Below, one piece after another: positions 53,338-62,286 of a stretch of DNA of 64,000 bases; position 1 is the stretch's first letter; the number at the start of each line of letters is the position of its first letter. The notes under the pieces were generated by a model. It did not search any database. It was not told the DNA's origin and saw only the letters and a list, made by a program, of their open reading frames with translations. The stretch covers positions 248,001 through 312,000 of the forward strand of contig CAWDKV010000011.1 of NCBI GenBank assembly GCA_963803015.1. The letters are read 5' to 3'. Source of the stretch: Berkiella sp963803015. GTDB taxonomy: Bacteria > Pseudomonadota > Gammaproteobacteria > Berkiellales > Berkiellaceae. Both the position numbers and the translations under genes were made by a program.

Positions 53338-55434
53338 CTACTTCATTCCTATGCCGCCGCCACCGCCGCCTTTCTTCGTCATGCCTTGGGCGGAACTTAA
53401 AGCACCTTTCATCATACCTTTGCCCAGACCCGTTCCTTTATCCACACTGCTTTCTAATCCTTTGACTTGACCGCCGACCTCAGTAGATTCTGGGGTGCCA
53501 CCCATCCAGCGCAGCGTTTTATCAGGAAGGACATAAATTAAACTAAATGCTTCATGGACCATGGCAATGGCAATGCCGGTATACAACATTAGAAGCGCTA
53601 TAAATCCAAAGATACCAAATCCCATCGAGATACTGGCTTTGAGGGTACCGGCAAATCCAAAGTTAAGCATCCCAATGGCGACGATTAAAAATTCAGTAGC
53701 TAGAATATAACCCATAATCATCAGCGCGGGTCTTAAAAAGAGCCCTAGTAAAATGACGATGGCAGCGCCTGCTTTTCCTATTTCGTCTTCACTGGGTACA
53801 ATAAGTGTTAAAGCAATAAGGGGAGCGCCAAGCATGGCTTCTATGACGAGAATGATCCAATTAATAGCACTAAAAAGGAAGACTAAATAAGGAATAAGCG
53901 GGACGTAAAGGGCTAATGAAATACCCGCAGCCCAGAGCAATGTGATACAAAGCGTGATGATAGGGATGGCTATCATCAGGACGAAATCTAAGGTATGTCC
54001 TAAAGGTTGGATACAACTCAAAACCGAAGTGCCGAGCCATAACAAGAAAATGCCAATTAAAGCAGCCCAAAAAAGTAATTCAATTGTCGTTGCTAAGCCA
54101 CCGCCGAAAGAGGCCATCGAAATAATAGGATCGCCCGCATTGGTGGTCATCAATGTTCCGATACTGGCGGCTAAGTTGATAAATAAGCTGCCAAACACGG
54201 TATCGATAATAGCTTGCACCGCGCTCTTATTGGCAGTAGGGGGATTAATAGATATCGACCCTCCTGCGCGCTGATTAGCACTTAATGTATTAATGCTGCC
54301 TAAAGCCTGCGCCTCATATTGCGTACCTAATGTTGTGATAATGTTATTTATTTTATTGCCGAGCGTTGAGCCGAGCAGATTATTGAGACCGGTTGGATCG
54401 TAAGCTTGAGCAGGTATGCTGACACTCACATCCGTGGCTGCGCCTTGAGAAGCAATCTGAAAATAATAGCATCCTGCAAAAATCCAGCCATTCGTGATAG
54501 CATCCTGATTGACTTGATTCAAAGACTTAAAAGTGCTGGTTAATTGCTGTACACCGTCCTGCAAATTTCTGGCTGCAAGAATGAAATTACTATAAAGAGA
54601 CCACTCAGCAGGCGCAACAAGGACTGTTTCGTCAGCAGAAGGCACCAGGGCTCCTTGAGCAACCATAATGGCACTTGCAATGATGCTTTTACGCAGCGTG
54701 GTATCGGTATCGCTTGATGAGCTAAGAATAGAGCTCGTGACGGCAGGGACAGTGATTGAACCACATATAGGGGTTTCTTGTCCCATCATTGAGGCACGTC
54801 CGAATTGGATGCTATCGCCGTATTGAAATACAGAAACGGGATCACCCAGTAACATGAGAGCCTCTGGATTATTATTGATGGCTTCCATACAAAGGGTACT
54901 TTGGTAAATAGCGTTTACCGTAGTATAACTATTTTCGAGATCTGCTTGGCGGGTATCTGTATGAATACTGCTTTCAGTTTGAGTAGAAGTAATCACTTGT
55001 GCCCATAAAGCGTTTGCAGCGCCCACGCCTTGGACGATAAACCACATGACGGTAATTTGGATCCAGTTGTAACCTGTGCTGGAGGGTAAAAGAAGATAAA
55101 CGCCTAACCCTGCGCGAAAGGGAATAATCACAGAGGACCACTTTTTCCCCATTACTTCACCTTCTTGCGCGGTATGAATGACGCCGACAAAAGAAGTATA
55201 AATAACAATCACTATCCCTAAAGTCAGGATAACTTGATTAAAGATATAGATTAATTGACTAAATTGTGAAGTACTTGCTGAGGTAATAGGTAGAGATCCT
55301 ACCGGACCAAATACCATGCCAAGGTATTGCATGGATTTATCCGTAGAAGGAACATCAAAAACACCTGCGTAAGCAACTGCGGGCAGCGAGAGTGCCAAAA
55401 TAAGTAAAAATGCTTTAAGGAGCATTGTCTTCAT
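53338..55434 (-). CDS. dotA: DotA-like protein, copy 1 (directly after icmV)
   Basis: The 698-aa precursor has a signal peptide (LLILALSLPAVAYAGVF) and the same landmarks as copy 2: HTAQEGEVMGKKWSSVIIPF near residue 90, and several membrane segments in residues 440-640 (LLFWAALIGIFLLWLGTSVL and following). It also has FSLIYVLPDKTLRWMGG near the C-terminus and a Gly-rich end. It overlaps the icmV stop by 20 bp; icmV-dotA is the canonical pair in Legionella. This copy is therefore the likely orthologue of Legionella DotA. Confidence 0.92.
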   Translation of the reverse strand: MKTMLLKAFLLILALSLPAVAYAGVFDVPSTDKSMQYLGMVFGPVGSLPITSASTSQFSQLIYIFNQVILTLGIVIVIYTSFVGVIHTAQEGEVMGKKWSSVIIPFRAGLGVYLLLPSSTGYNWIQITVMWFIVQGVGAANALWAQVITSTQTESSIHTDTRQADLENSYTTVNAIYQSTLCMEAINNNPEALMLLGDPVSVFQYGDSIQFGRASMMGQETPICGSITVPAVTSSILSSSSDTDTTLRKSIIASAIMVAQGALVPSADETVLVAPAEWSLYSNFILAARNLQDGVQQLTSTFKSLNQVNQDAITNGWIFAGCYYFQIASQGAATDVSVSIPAQAYDPTGLNNLLGSTLGNKINNIITTLGTQYEAQALGSINTLSANQRAGGSISINPPTANKSAVQAIIDTVFGSLFINLAASIGTLMTTNAGDPIISMASFGGGLATTIELLFWAALIGIFLLWLGTSVLSCIQPLGHTLDFVLMIAIPIITLCITLLWAAGISLALYVPLIPYLVFLFSAINWIILVIEAMLGAPLIALTLIVPSEDEIGKAGAAIVILLGLFLRPALMIMGYILATEFLIVAIGMLNFGFAGTLKASISMGFGIFGFIALLMLYTGIAIAMVHEAFSLIYVLPDKTLRWMGGTPESTEVGGQVKGLESSVDKGTGLGKGMMKGALSSAQGMTKKGGGGGGIGMK

Positions 55435-55936
55435 TGTCTCGCCTTTTAGCTGTCAGCTGATCTTTTTTGACTGTTAACTCTTTTTTTGTTGTTTCTTCAA
55501 TGCTTGAGTTTAACCATTCTTTAAAAGTGCAGCCTAGTTTACGATGCTTGAGTTGAAATAGCCAAAAATGAAAGCGAAAGGCTTGCGTAAGACAATATAT
55601 TGATAAGCAAAAAGCGATAAGAGCAGCCGTAAGGCTTCCCCTAAAAGCAACAAATAGTCCATACAAGATAATGGATACAGCTAATCCAATAAAAAAGTAA
55701 AGTAATCTTGTAAATTCTACCTTTCGGTTTTCGAGATCTGTTTCGGTGAGTTCTAATCTGTCGAGCGCTTCTTCAAAAGTCTCAGAGGTCTTTGCCTTTT
55801 TGGGTACAACGATATCAACCAGCAAATATTTGAAGCGTTCCGCTGTTTCATTTAAATAATCCCAACTCATCCATTTGTCTACTCGTACATCGATGAGCTT
55901 GCCTGGAATGCGCTTGCCTGATCGAAAGATTCCCAT
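55415..55936 (-). CDS. icmV: IcmV
   Basis: IcmV is a small inner-membrane Dot/Icm protein. The 173-aa product (Legionella 151) has the typical N-terminus RSGKRIPGKLIDVRVDKWM and DYLNETAERFKYL. A pair of membrane segments follows (LLYFFIGLAVSIILYGLFVA and LTAALIAFCLSIYCLTQAF), and then a charged tail. GAGGAAA precedes the ATG. It heads icmV-dotA-dotA on the minus strand, divergent from icmW as in Legionella. Confidence 0.9.
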   Translation of the reverse strand: MGIFRSGKRIPGKLIDVRVDKWMSWDYLNETAERFKYLLVDIVVPKKAKTSETFEEALDRLELTETDLENRKVEFTRLLYFFIGLAVSIILYGLFVAFRGSLTAALIAFCLSIYCLTQAFRFHFWLFQLKHRKLGCTFKEWLNSSIEETTKKELTVKKDQLTAKRRDNEDNAP

Positions 55937-56345
55937 GATTTCCTCGCTTTCAAAATTGAGATCTACACTTTATTTTAGTAGGTATTGTAAGGCTACTCCT
56001 TATTATTGTTTAACTTTATAATTAGTATGTTTGTATACACACCTAAAAAAAATCCTGCCGCCTAAAATATTTCCAGCATTTCATGTCTGATCATTAATAT
56101 AAGTTTAACATGTAACTATATGAGGCATAATAATTAAACCGGGATTTTTTTACTATTAGGTGCTTTGAGGGATATCCCCTTAAAATAAGCCGGAACTTTT
56201 TTCTCTCCTTCTAAGACCAATAGATAAATGGAAAGAAAAATCAGTTCCTTAAAATTAATGACCCAAGAGCTAGAGATGCTTTTTGTTCAGGGGTATTATT
56301 AAAGTAAGGCAACATAATAAATATGATGGGGAAAGGAGAGTTTAA
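55937..56345. promoter_or_regulatory. Divergent promoter region between icmV and icmW
   Basis: This 409-bp AT-rich gap contains no gene. In Legionella the corresponding icmV-icmW gap carries promoters under CpxR and related control. Here CTTAAAAT near 56178 and CCTTAAAATTAATG near 56249 loosely resemble half-sites of PmrA-type CTTAA boxes. No convincing GTAAA-N5-GTAAA pair was seen, so the regulator is not assigned. Confidence 0.45.
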
Positions 56346-56804
56346 ATGCCAGATATGTCTATAGATGCAGTTCATCGCTTTTGGCATGACTACGATAAAA
56401 GAACGCTATACCGTATCGTTACTTCTATGGAAGGGATAGAGGCTTGGGCTGCGGATCAAGATCCCAGTATTGAACAATCCTTAATCTATCTTGGTAACCA
56501 ATTAGATACCCTTTCTGAATTTGAATTAACTGACGAATCTGTTCTTATCAAATTTCTCGCCAATACCAGAACATCGAGAGCGTTGCGCTTAATGCAATTC
56601 CTCGATGTTTTAAAGCCCGGGACAGCATCAAAATTACTTATCTATGCAGAAGAACAAACCAAAGACGCCGCCAATAAAAATCGTTATGCTGAATTATTTT
56701 TAAAACGCAATTTAGCATTTGAAAGATTACAATTATTAGCTAGAGTGTTTGCGCCTGAAAGAATTAACTTGGTTTTGAAAGCATTGGAGTCCAACCATGA
56801 ATAA
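56346..56804 (+). CDS. icmW: IcmW, effector adaptor/chaperone
   Basis: IcmW pairs with IcmS to bind and deliver effectors through DotL. The 152-aa length equals Legionella IcmW (151). Family features include VHRFWHDYDKRTLYRIVTSM near the N-terminus, EGIEAWAADQDPSIEQSL, and a helical C-terminal half with RTSRALRLMQFLDVLKPG. AAAGGAGA precedes the ATG. The next gene overlaps its stop by 8 bp. Confidence 0.95.
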   Translation: MPDMSIDAVHRFWHDYDKRTLYRIVTSMEGIEAWAADQDPSIEQSLIYLGNQLDTLSEFELTDESVLIKFLANTRTSRALRLMQFLDVLKPGTASKLLIYAEEQTKDAANKNRYAELFLKRNLAFERLQLLARVFAPERINLVLKALESNHE

Positions 56805-57222
56805 ATATACGATAAAAGCACTGCTGACAGCAGCTGTTCTAATGCTAAGCCCCACAATTTTTGCCGCAACTTGGCAAAATCAAGCGGTAGTGATTGATGG
56901 TACGATTCAAAATCTTGTCCCGCCAGGGGGGTCAGCTTCACAGTATACATATCAGCAATATATTCAAGATCAGATTAATTCACTAAGTGGTTTTGCGCCG
57001 ATACCGCCTTTTTGGCAATGTAGTTTAGCTTCTTTTCAATTAAATAAAACCAATGATGGTATAACAATGGTGACAACTGGATCGGGTAATGGCTGTAATG
57101 TTGGTGCCAATGCTGGTGGCGCGAGCGGCCCTACAGGTGCGGGGGGAACAGCAAGCGGCGGCCCTAACGGCATTGTAGGCACGCCAAGCCCAACGAATTC
57201 CGTAAATGGCCTCTTTCAATAG
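56797..57222 (+). CDS. Secreted unknown protein between icmW and icmX
   Basis: The 141-aa precursor has a clear signal peptide (LLTAAVLMLSPTIFAATW, cleavage near residue 24) and a small domain with IQNLVPPGGSASQYTYQQYI and one Cys pair (PPFWQCSLASF and GNGCNVG). It ends in a Gly/Ser/Pro-rich tail. I do not recognise it. It overlaps icmW by 8 bp, so it is surely cotranscribed and is probably a periplasmic partner of the Dot/Icm system. It might be a split-off N-terminal piece of IcmX, but no similarity was evident. Confidence 0.7.
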   Translation: MNKYTIKALLTAAVLMLSPTIFAATWQNQAVVIDGTIQNLVPPGGSASQYTYQQYIQDQINSLSGFAPIPPFWQCSLASFQLNKTNDGITMVTTGSGNGCNVGANAGGASGPTGAGGTASGGPNGIVGTPSPTNSVNGLFQ

Positions 57223-57275
57223 AGGCTCTAAAGGCGCAAGGTTTGTAGATTTTGAAAATAAAAAGTGGGGGCAAA

Positions 57276-58520
57276 ATGAAAACGTTAAGCTTAAAAAGGA
57301 CAGCGTATGCGATGCTGGTAATGGGCTCGCTAGCTCCAATGTCACTCTTCGCCTCAGACTCAGGTGGTTTTAGTAGTAGTTGTTGTTCTGATATTGTGAA
57401 CGCCATTAATAATTCTGCCAGTACGCTTGGCGGCAAATTAGACACAATTGATAAAGATTCTAATACGCAATTAACCCAGTCAAACCTCTTTTTAGGTAAT
57501 ATTTGGAATTATCTCAATACAGATTTTTCCCGACAACAAGCAACAGCTGCATTAATTAACTTTCAAGCAGGCGAAATTTTTAGAAAATACCAATATGACC
57601 AACAATTGCTTTATCAAGTAGCGCCTGGTTCTGATGATGCGATTACAGCAGGGGTTACTATTGGGCAAGCGACACTTACAGCAACAGCGCTGGCTTTTAA
57701 TAATGTCAATTTAGCGAGTCACTATGGGGTGTTGAGTGCTGCTTCGCAAATAAACATTAGTGGTACAACCGTGAGTGTACAAACCGCTGTTCAAAACGCT
57801 GATCCAATTAATTTATATAACACAATGCAGAGCTTTTTTACGCAAGGTGATATTTCTAATTTCAATTTGGTCAATCCTGCAGTGTTGATTTACAGCCCTA
57901 ATTTAACCAAAGCGAACATTTCATCTACTCAAGCGCAACAAATTGTGACTATTTTAACTGATCCCTTTCCTACACCCGTGCCTGACGATGTGAAAGCAAA
58001 GTTAGCGTTTGGTGGATTGGGTTTGACAGGTTCTCAAAAGGAAAATTTAATTGAGCAAATGGGTTATGGTGCAGTAATGGGTCTTAGTACGAGCGCCTTT
58101 GGTGATATCGTGGCAAGACGCACGCCTGCGACATCAGGGGGTAATTCGGTCATGGAAACAATGACCAATTATAGTAACCAACGGTTCACGGATCCTGAAT
58201 GGTATAAAGCACTAGGCGCTTCATCCGATTCAGCCATATTGCGCGAATTAGCCCATATGCAAGCTTATAGTATTTGGGTACAAAATCAGCAATTTCATGT
58301 TGAAGAACAGCAAATGGCTTTAATGGCTTCGATGAATGCGATGATGGCGAAAATTAATATCACGATGAATCAGATGATAAAACAACTGCAACTTGCCACT
58401 GCTCAAGCTCAAACTTATGCAGCGCAAGCGCAACAACAAACCTCTCAAGCTAATGCGAACTCTAATGCTAATAACAATAATTCTGGTGGTAGTAGTTCTG
58501 GTGGTAGTAGTGGGCAGTAG
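57276..58520 (+). CDS. icmX: IcmX, periplasmic Dot/Icm protein
   Basis: The 414-aa precursor has a signal peptide (YAMLVMGSLAPMSLFASDSG). The IcmX-like body includes SSCCSDIVNAINNSASTLGG, TQLTQSNLFLGNIWNYLNTD and a helical C-terminal half rich in Gln/Met (NAMMAKINITMNQMIKQLQL), ending in an Asn/Ser/Gly tail. Legionella IcmX is about 466 aa. ATG at 57276 is favoured by a GGGGG run 5 bp upstream, over TTG at 57252. Position after icmW supports the call. A repeat end and a terminator follow. Confidence 0.85.
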   Translation: MKTLSLKRTAYAMLVMGSLAPMSLFASDSGGFSSSCCSDIVNAINNSASTLGGKLDTIDKDSNTQLTQSNLFLGNIWNYLNTDFSRQQATAALINFQAGEIFRKYQYDQQLLYQVAPGSDDAITAGVTIGQATLTATALAFNNVNLASHYGVLSAASQINISGTTVSVQTAVQNADPINLYNTMQSFFTQGDISNFNLVNPAVLIYSPNLTKANISSTQAQQIVTILTDPFPTPVPDDVKAKLAFGGLGLTGSQKENLIEQMGYGAVMGLSTSAFGDIVARRTPATSGGNSVMETMTNYSNQRFTDPEWYKALGASSDSAILRELAHMQAYSIWVQNQQFHVEEQQMALMASMNAMMAKINITMNQMIKQLQLATAQAQTYAAQAQQQTSQANANSNANNNNSGGSSSGGSSGQ

Positions 58521-58526
58521 GCATCA

Positions 58527-58550
58527 TATACTCGAACCAGTTTGGTTTTA
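58527..58550. repeat. Solitary end of the interspersed repeat, copy D
   Basis: A 24-bp stretch beginning TATACTCGAACCAGTTTGG is identical to the left terminal repeat of copy B (15469-15492). The GGCTAGGCGCC core and the other end are absent, so this is a fragment or solo end, just after icmX. Confidence 0.75.
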
Positions 58551-58608
58551 GAGTAACTTGCTGTGCAAGGATTGTTTAGCTAAAGTAAGTGCAGTGTTAA
58601 TTTTTAGG

Positions 58609-58634
58609 TGGGCAAGTGATTGCCCATTTTTTTT
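58609..58634 (+). terminator. Rho-independent terminator after icmX
   Basis: TGGGCAA and TTGCCCA form a 7-bp stem around GTGA, followed by eight T. It lies 88 bp past icmX and ends only 3 bp before the ATG of the next gene. Confidence 0.88.
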
Positions 58635-58637
58635 GCA

Positions 58638-60113
58638 ATGAAACATAAAACATTTATTAAAGCCACTATCGCTATCCTTTTTTATGTGTTGGCAGGTTGG
58701 CTTTCTTTTCTAAAGCCAGACTGGCTACTCTATTTAACAGTAGGCCTCGGTTTTATCAGCTACTTTTTAGTAGGTATCGTCTTTACGCCAGCAGGTCAGG
58801 TTCCCCTTGGAGGGCAAGAGAATAAACGCTCTTTTGGACGATGGTGTTGGCAACTTCTGAAAGGCCAAATAGCATTTTTTATTTTAACTTTGGTTGCGTT
58901 TGTGGCCTTTTTAGAGGGAGGTCCTCCCTATGCGAGAGGAGATCTTTCGTTTCAGCTGGCATTAGACGTCTTTAAAGATTTTAGTCTCTGGAAATGGGCC
59001 ATCTTTCCTTGGGGTGTTTATGGGCTATGGGGCATTGTTATTGCTTATTGCACTTATGTTAAAAAAGGGAGTCCTTATTTTTATCAGATAGCCAGATATT
59101 TTTGTCCTCCTTTTTTGCAACCCTTAGCAAAAACAGCTACAGAAAATGCAGCCAGTGGTGCGACGATTTCAGCTTTGACGGTTATTGCTGCGGCCATTGT
59201 GCTGACTTTGAGTTATGGATTGGAATCAGTCTTTAAAACGCCCCATTTTTCTATTCCTGTTGTCACCATTATGATCTTATCTTTCTTGATCCCTGTTCTT
59301 GCACTGAAGCATGGCCGCAGAGTGATAAATAAAATAGCTGCCAGAGGGATGAATTGGCTCTTTAGTTTCTATATCATTTTGACCACGATAATGCTTTTAT
59401 TTGCGGCTTTTGGCAACGCTTGGTTTATGGAAGCTTATCCTCATCTTTATAAGCAATCACAGTGTCCACAATGCCATGCTTATTTTGCAAATGTCCCCAT
59501 TGAAACAAGATTTGCTGTACTTTATTGGGGCTGGATGTTTACCTGGATGCCTCTTGCAGGCTCGTATTTAGCAAAGATATCTTATGGTCGAACGCTACGC
59601 GAATATATTCTGGGCCTTTATTTTATCCCTTTTATTCTGATGATAGTGGCTCTTATTTATGGCAAGACGCCCTATGTTTGGTTATTTAGCAAAACGCAAT
59701 TGTTGCTGACACCTTTTACTTTTGTGTTATTAGCCTTTGCTGGTTGGTTTATTGTCAATGCCCTTTTGCGTGGCAGGCATCATGTGGGGATTTTTATTTC
59801 AGGCGTCATGCCCTTACAAGATGAGACAGAGGATAGACTTTCAGTCAATACGGCAAGTAAGAAAAAAGGCTTGAGTAAACACAGCTACTCATTATTTATG
59901 GGAGTACTAGGAACCCTATACATTCATACTTTAGCAGGATGGTATGGGATCCAATTTCAGGTAGGGGCGATGGCTTTTCCACTATTGGGAGTTCTCTATA
60001 CTGGATTTCTACTCTTGATTTTTTGGTTTTTTAAAGACAAAGTCTGGTTAAATAATCGTAATATTGCTTCTTTTTCGTCCAAGACGCTTTCCTCACGACA
60101 TAGTCAAGACTAA
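58638..60113 (+). CDS. BCCT-like membrane transporter
   Basis: The 491-aa polytopic protein has about 12 hydrophobic segments. Its segment LYWGWMFTWMPLAGSYLAKI followed by SYGRTLREYILG matches the betaine/choline/carnitine transporter (BCCT) signature WxxWxPFVGxFIARISRGRT-REF. Length is near the family norm (500-550). A CPQCHAYF pair of cysteines, not typical of BCCT, lies near residue 275. Start ATG 58638 has no clear ribosome binding site and directly follows a terminator hairpin; an upstream TTG is less likely. Substrate is unknown, possibly a compatible solute or a host metabolite. It sits inside the Dot/Icm neighbourhood. Confidence 0.75.
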   Translation: MKHKTFIKATIAILFYVLAGWLSFLKPDWLLYLTVGLGFISYFLVGIVFTPAGQVPLGGQENKRSFGRWCWQLLKGQIAFFILTLVAFVAFLEGGPPYARGDLSFQLALDVFKDFSLWKWAIFPWGVYGLWGIVIAYCTYVKKGSPYFYQIARYFCPPFLQPLAKTATENAASGATISALTVIAAAIVLTLSYGLESVFKTPHFSIPVVTIMILSFLIPVLALKHGRRVINKIAARGMNWLFSFYIILTTIMLLFAAFGNAWFMEAYPHLYKQSQCPQCHAYFANVPIETRFAVLYWGWMFTWMPLAGSYLAKISYGRTLREYILGLYFIPFILMIVALIYGKTPYVWLFSKTQLLLTPFTFVLLAFAGWFIVNALLRGRHHVGIFISGVMPLQDETEDRLSVNTASKKKGLSKHSYSLFMGVLGTLYIHTLAGWYGIQFQVGAMAFPLLGVLYTGFLLLIFWFFKDKVWLNNRNIASFSSKTLSSRHSQD

Positions 60114-60200
60114 AGAAACTTTTTTACTTCTTTTTCAGTCTTAATAAGTGAAACATGATTGCCCATTTATGTGCGGATACACGCAAGGGGAGAGGTCAAG

Positions 60201-60707
60201 GTGGAATTTATTAGACTTAAAAAAGTACCCAGTAGAGAAGTGCTGATCCAAAAGTACCCGCCGGATAAGGCTCTCCTTCTTTTACCAGGTAAAGAAGAAG
60301 ATGCTTATCAACCCCCCCATAAATTACCGCATGAAGGGGAAAGAAAAACTACCTTTGGTGAACACATGCGTCCAAAAGTCTTGAAAACAAAGGGTGAAGA
60401 ACATTATGAATATGATCTGCATTGTATAGGCATCAATGTTGTTGAAAATGATGGCAGAACTTTTAATCAAGAAAAAAGTGAAAGCTCTTTTAGCCAAATT
60501 TATTATTTTATTGGCACTGGGGCTTATCAGCAAATTGTCGTGCCACCTATCGATCCGACATTGCCTAAAAGTGTGCAAAATTATATCGATCATAAATATC
60601 AAATCTTAGCCAAGTTTATAGCCGATCCTAAACCCGAGAATTTAATGAGTCCTCGCGATACCAAAAATTATCAAAGAGGACTTGCTGAACAAGAAGGTGA
60701 GCAATAA
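60201..60707 (+). CDS. Unknown 168-aa protein, GTG start
   Basis: The family is not recognised. The protein is soluble, charged and has no signal peptide. It contains a Pro-rich stretch (DAYQPPHKLPHEGERK) and a central beta-like region (YEYDLHCIGINVVENDG, FSQIYYFIGTGAYQQIVVPP). GTG at 60201 is chosen because GGGGAGAGG lies 5 bp upstream; an earlier TTG has none. Its leader has TTTATGTGCG followed by TACACGC before the ribosome binding site, resembling the giant-gene leaders. It overlaps the next start by one base (TAATG). Confidence 0.65.
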   Translation: MEFIRLKKVPSREVLIQKYPPDKALLLLPGKEEDAYQPPHKLPHEGERKTTFGEHMRPKVLKTKGEEHYEYDLHCIGINVVENDGRTFNQEKSESSFSQIYYFIGTGAYQQIVVPPIDPTLPKSVQNYIDHKYQILAKFIADPKPENLMSPRDTKNYQRGLAEQEGEQ

Positions 60708-62281
60708 TGAGTAATAAAGGTCCAACTAAATTATTTTCGGTTAATCCTGCGGTGGGTAAACCTGCGGTTACAGATCAAAACACAGGAAATTTAGGGCAGT
60801 TTGCAGATACCCTCGGGCATGCAACAAGTCAATTGCAACCCTTAGTCACGGTTGGGCCTGGTCCGCAACCCGATCCTGAGCTACCGCCTTTGTTTACAGT
60901 AGAGGGAGCGGGTCCTAATCTAAATCAAACGGTTCTATTTTCAACAGGTGCGCCAACACCGGGTGCGCCAATACCAGGCGCGCCCGGCGCAACACCTGTA
61001 CCAGATGCACCTGGGGCTGTACTGACAGCGACAGCCGCACCTGCGCCTATTTTAGCTCTGCCCCCTCCTGAGGGAGGGCCTGTTGCCGAGATCAATCCTG
61101 AAATAGCAGCGCATTTTGGAGATCCGGCGGATTTAGAACAGTTTTATCTTGAATTGGCGAGACAATTACAAGAGCGTAGTGATGATAAAAAATTTTATGG
61201 CGGAAAATTAAGAAATATGCTGCCTGTGGCAGAATATGCAAGAGAGGTAGCGTTAAATCAATACTATGATGTGCCTGATACGGATACTGCTGCGAAGGAT
61301 CAAGCTTTACTTAAATTCCAAACCGCAGATCTTATTTTTAGAAAACTCGAAAGTTTAAAAGCCTTATCTAAAAGCGACACCCGTTTTACGCAGGCGCAAT
61401 ATACTAAAGCTTGGGAAGAAATCAATCATTTACTCGAACAACAAGGCATTGATGAACGGGTGAGAGATCAACTCAAGGGATCGCTTGATTCTGCCATCCA
61501 AGATAACTTATTTGCTAAAAGAAAATTCTATGACACGCGCTATACCGGGAATACCGGTTTTGATACCACCCAGCCTACTTATAAAGTAAAAGAAAAATAC
61601 CAAAAACGGATCAAAATCGAGCATGAAGGGGGCGCTGTTATTGGAACGTTTAGTTATAATAGGAGCAATCTCTTGGGCACCAAACCCTTCGGTGGCCATG
61701 TGAAGCTGTGGGGGGGAGCGCAAAGAGCATTAGCTGATCTACGACAACAATCCAAAGAGTTTGTGCAGGTCGCTATTAATGAATATGGCAAAGGGACATC
61801 CCCTCAAAAACCGATTGAGCTTTATTATACTCGAAATCCTTTACCGGAAGCGGCGCTACAAATTCTCATGGAATATAAAATGGAAGCCATTAAACGGGGA
61901 CAACCGTTTTATGCGAAAAATGCAGCTGGCGCTATTATAGAAATCTCACCTCAAGCAAGTTTTAACACAGACGAAAAAGCCTATTTTGCGCAATATGCTA
62001 TGGAAGTGCCGAAAGCCAGAAGTCTGATGCTCAATAGCAGCAAAGAGGCTAATGCTTGTGCTGGGTATAAATTATTTAAGAATGTTGAAAGTAGTCCGGG
62101 CAATAAAATACTAACCGCATCTGAGGCAGATAGGAAAGATGAGAATAAGATTTTTGATGCGATGACAGCACACTTAGCGCAGCAGCAAAAGAATGAAATG
62201 GGTCTCAAACAAGGAAGAATGACGCAAGTTGAAGCAGCGCTGTCTGCACCAAGAAGTGAGTCTGGTATGCAGCTGCGATGA
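60707..62281 (+). CDS. Unknown 524-aa protein with Pro-rich N-terminus
   Basis: I do not recognise the family. The N-terminal 125 residues are Pro/Gly/Ala/Thr-rich with short PGAPIPGAPGATPVP units and likely disordered. The remaining 400 residues form a charged, probably globular domain (YLELARQLQERSDDKKFYGG; RNMLPVAEYAREVALNQYYD; KPIELYYTRNPLPEAALQIL). No signal peptide or membrane segment is seen. Start overlaps the previous stop by one base, so the two are coupled. Location and style (disordered N-terminus plus soluble domain) suit an effector, but this is inference. Confidence 0.65.
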   Translation: MSNKGPTKLFSVNPAVGKPAVTDQNTGNLGQFADTLGHATSQLQPLVTVGPGPQPDPELPPLFTVEGAGPNLNQTVLFSTGAPTPGAPIPGAPGATPVPDAPGAVLTATAAPAPILALPPPEGGPVAEINPEIAAHFGDPADLEQFYLELARQLQERSDDKKFYGGKLRNMLPVAEYAREVALNQYYDVPDTDTAAKDQALLKFQTADLIFRKLESLKALSKSDTRFTQAQYTKAWEEINHLLEQQGIDERVRDQLKGSLDSAIQDNLFAKRKFYDTRYTGNTGFDTTQPTYKVKEKYQKRIKIEHEGGAVIGTFSYNRSNLLGTKPFGGHVKLWGGAQRALADLRQQSKEFVQVAINEYGKGTSPQKPIELYYTRNPLPEAALQILMEYKMEAIKRGQPFYAKNAAGAIIEISPQASFNTDEKAYFAQYAMEVPKARSLMLNSSKEANACAGYKLFKNVESSPGNKILTASEADRKDENKIFDAMTAHLAQQQKNEMGLKQGRMTQVEAALSAPRSESGMQLR

Positions 62282-62286
62282 TCTGC

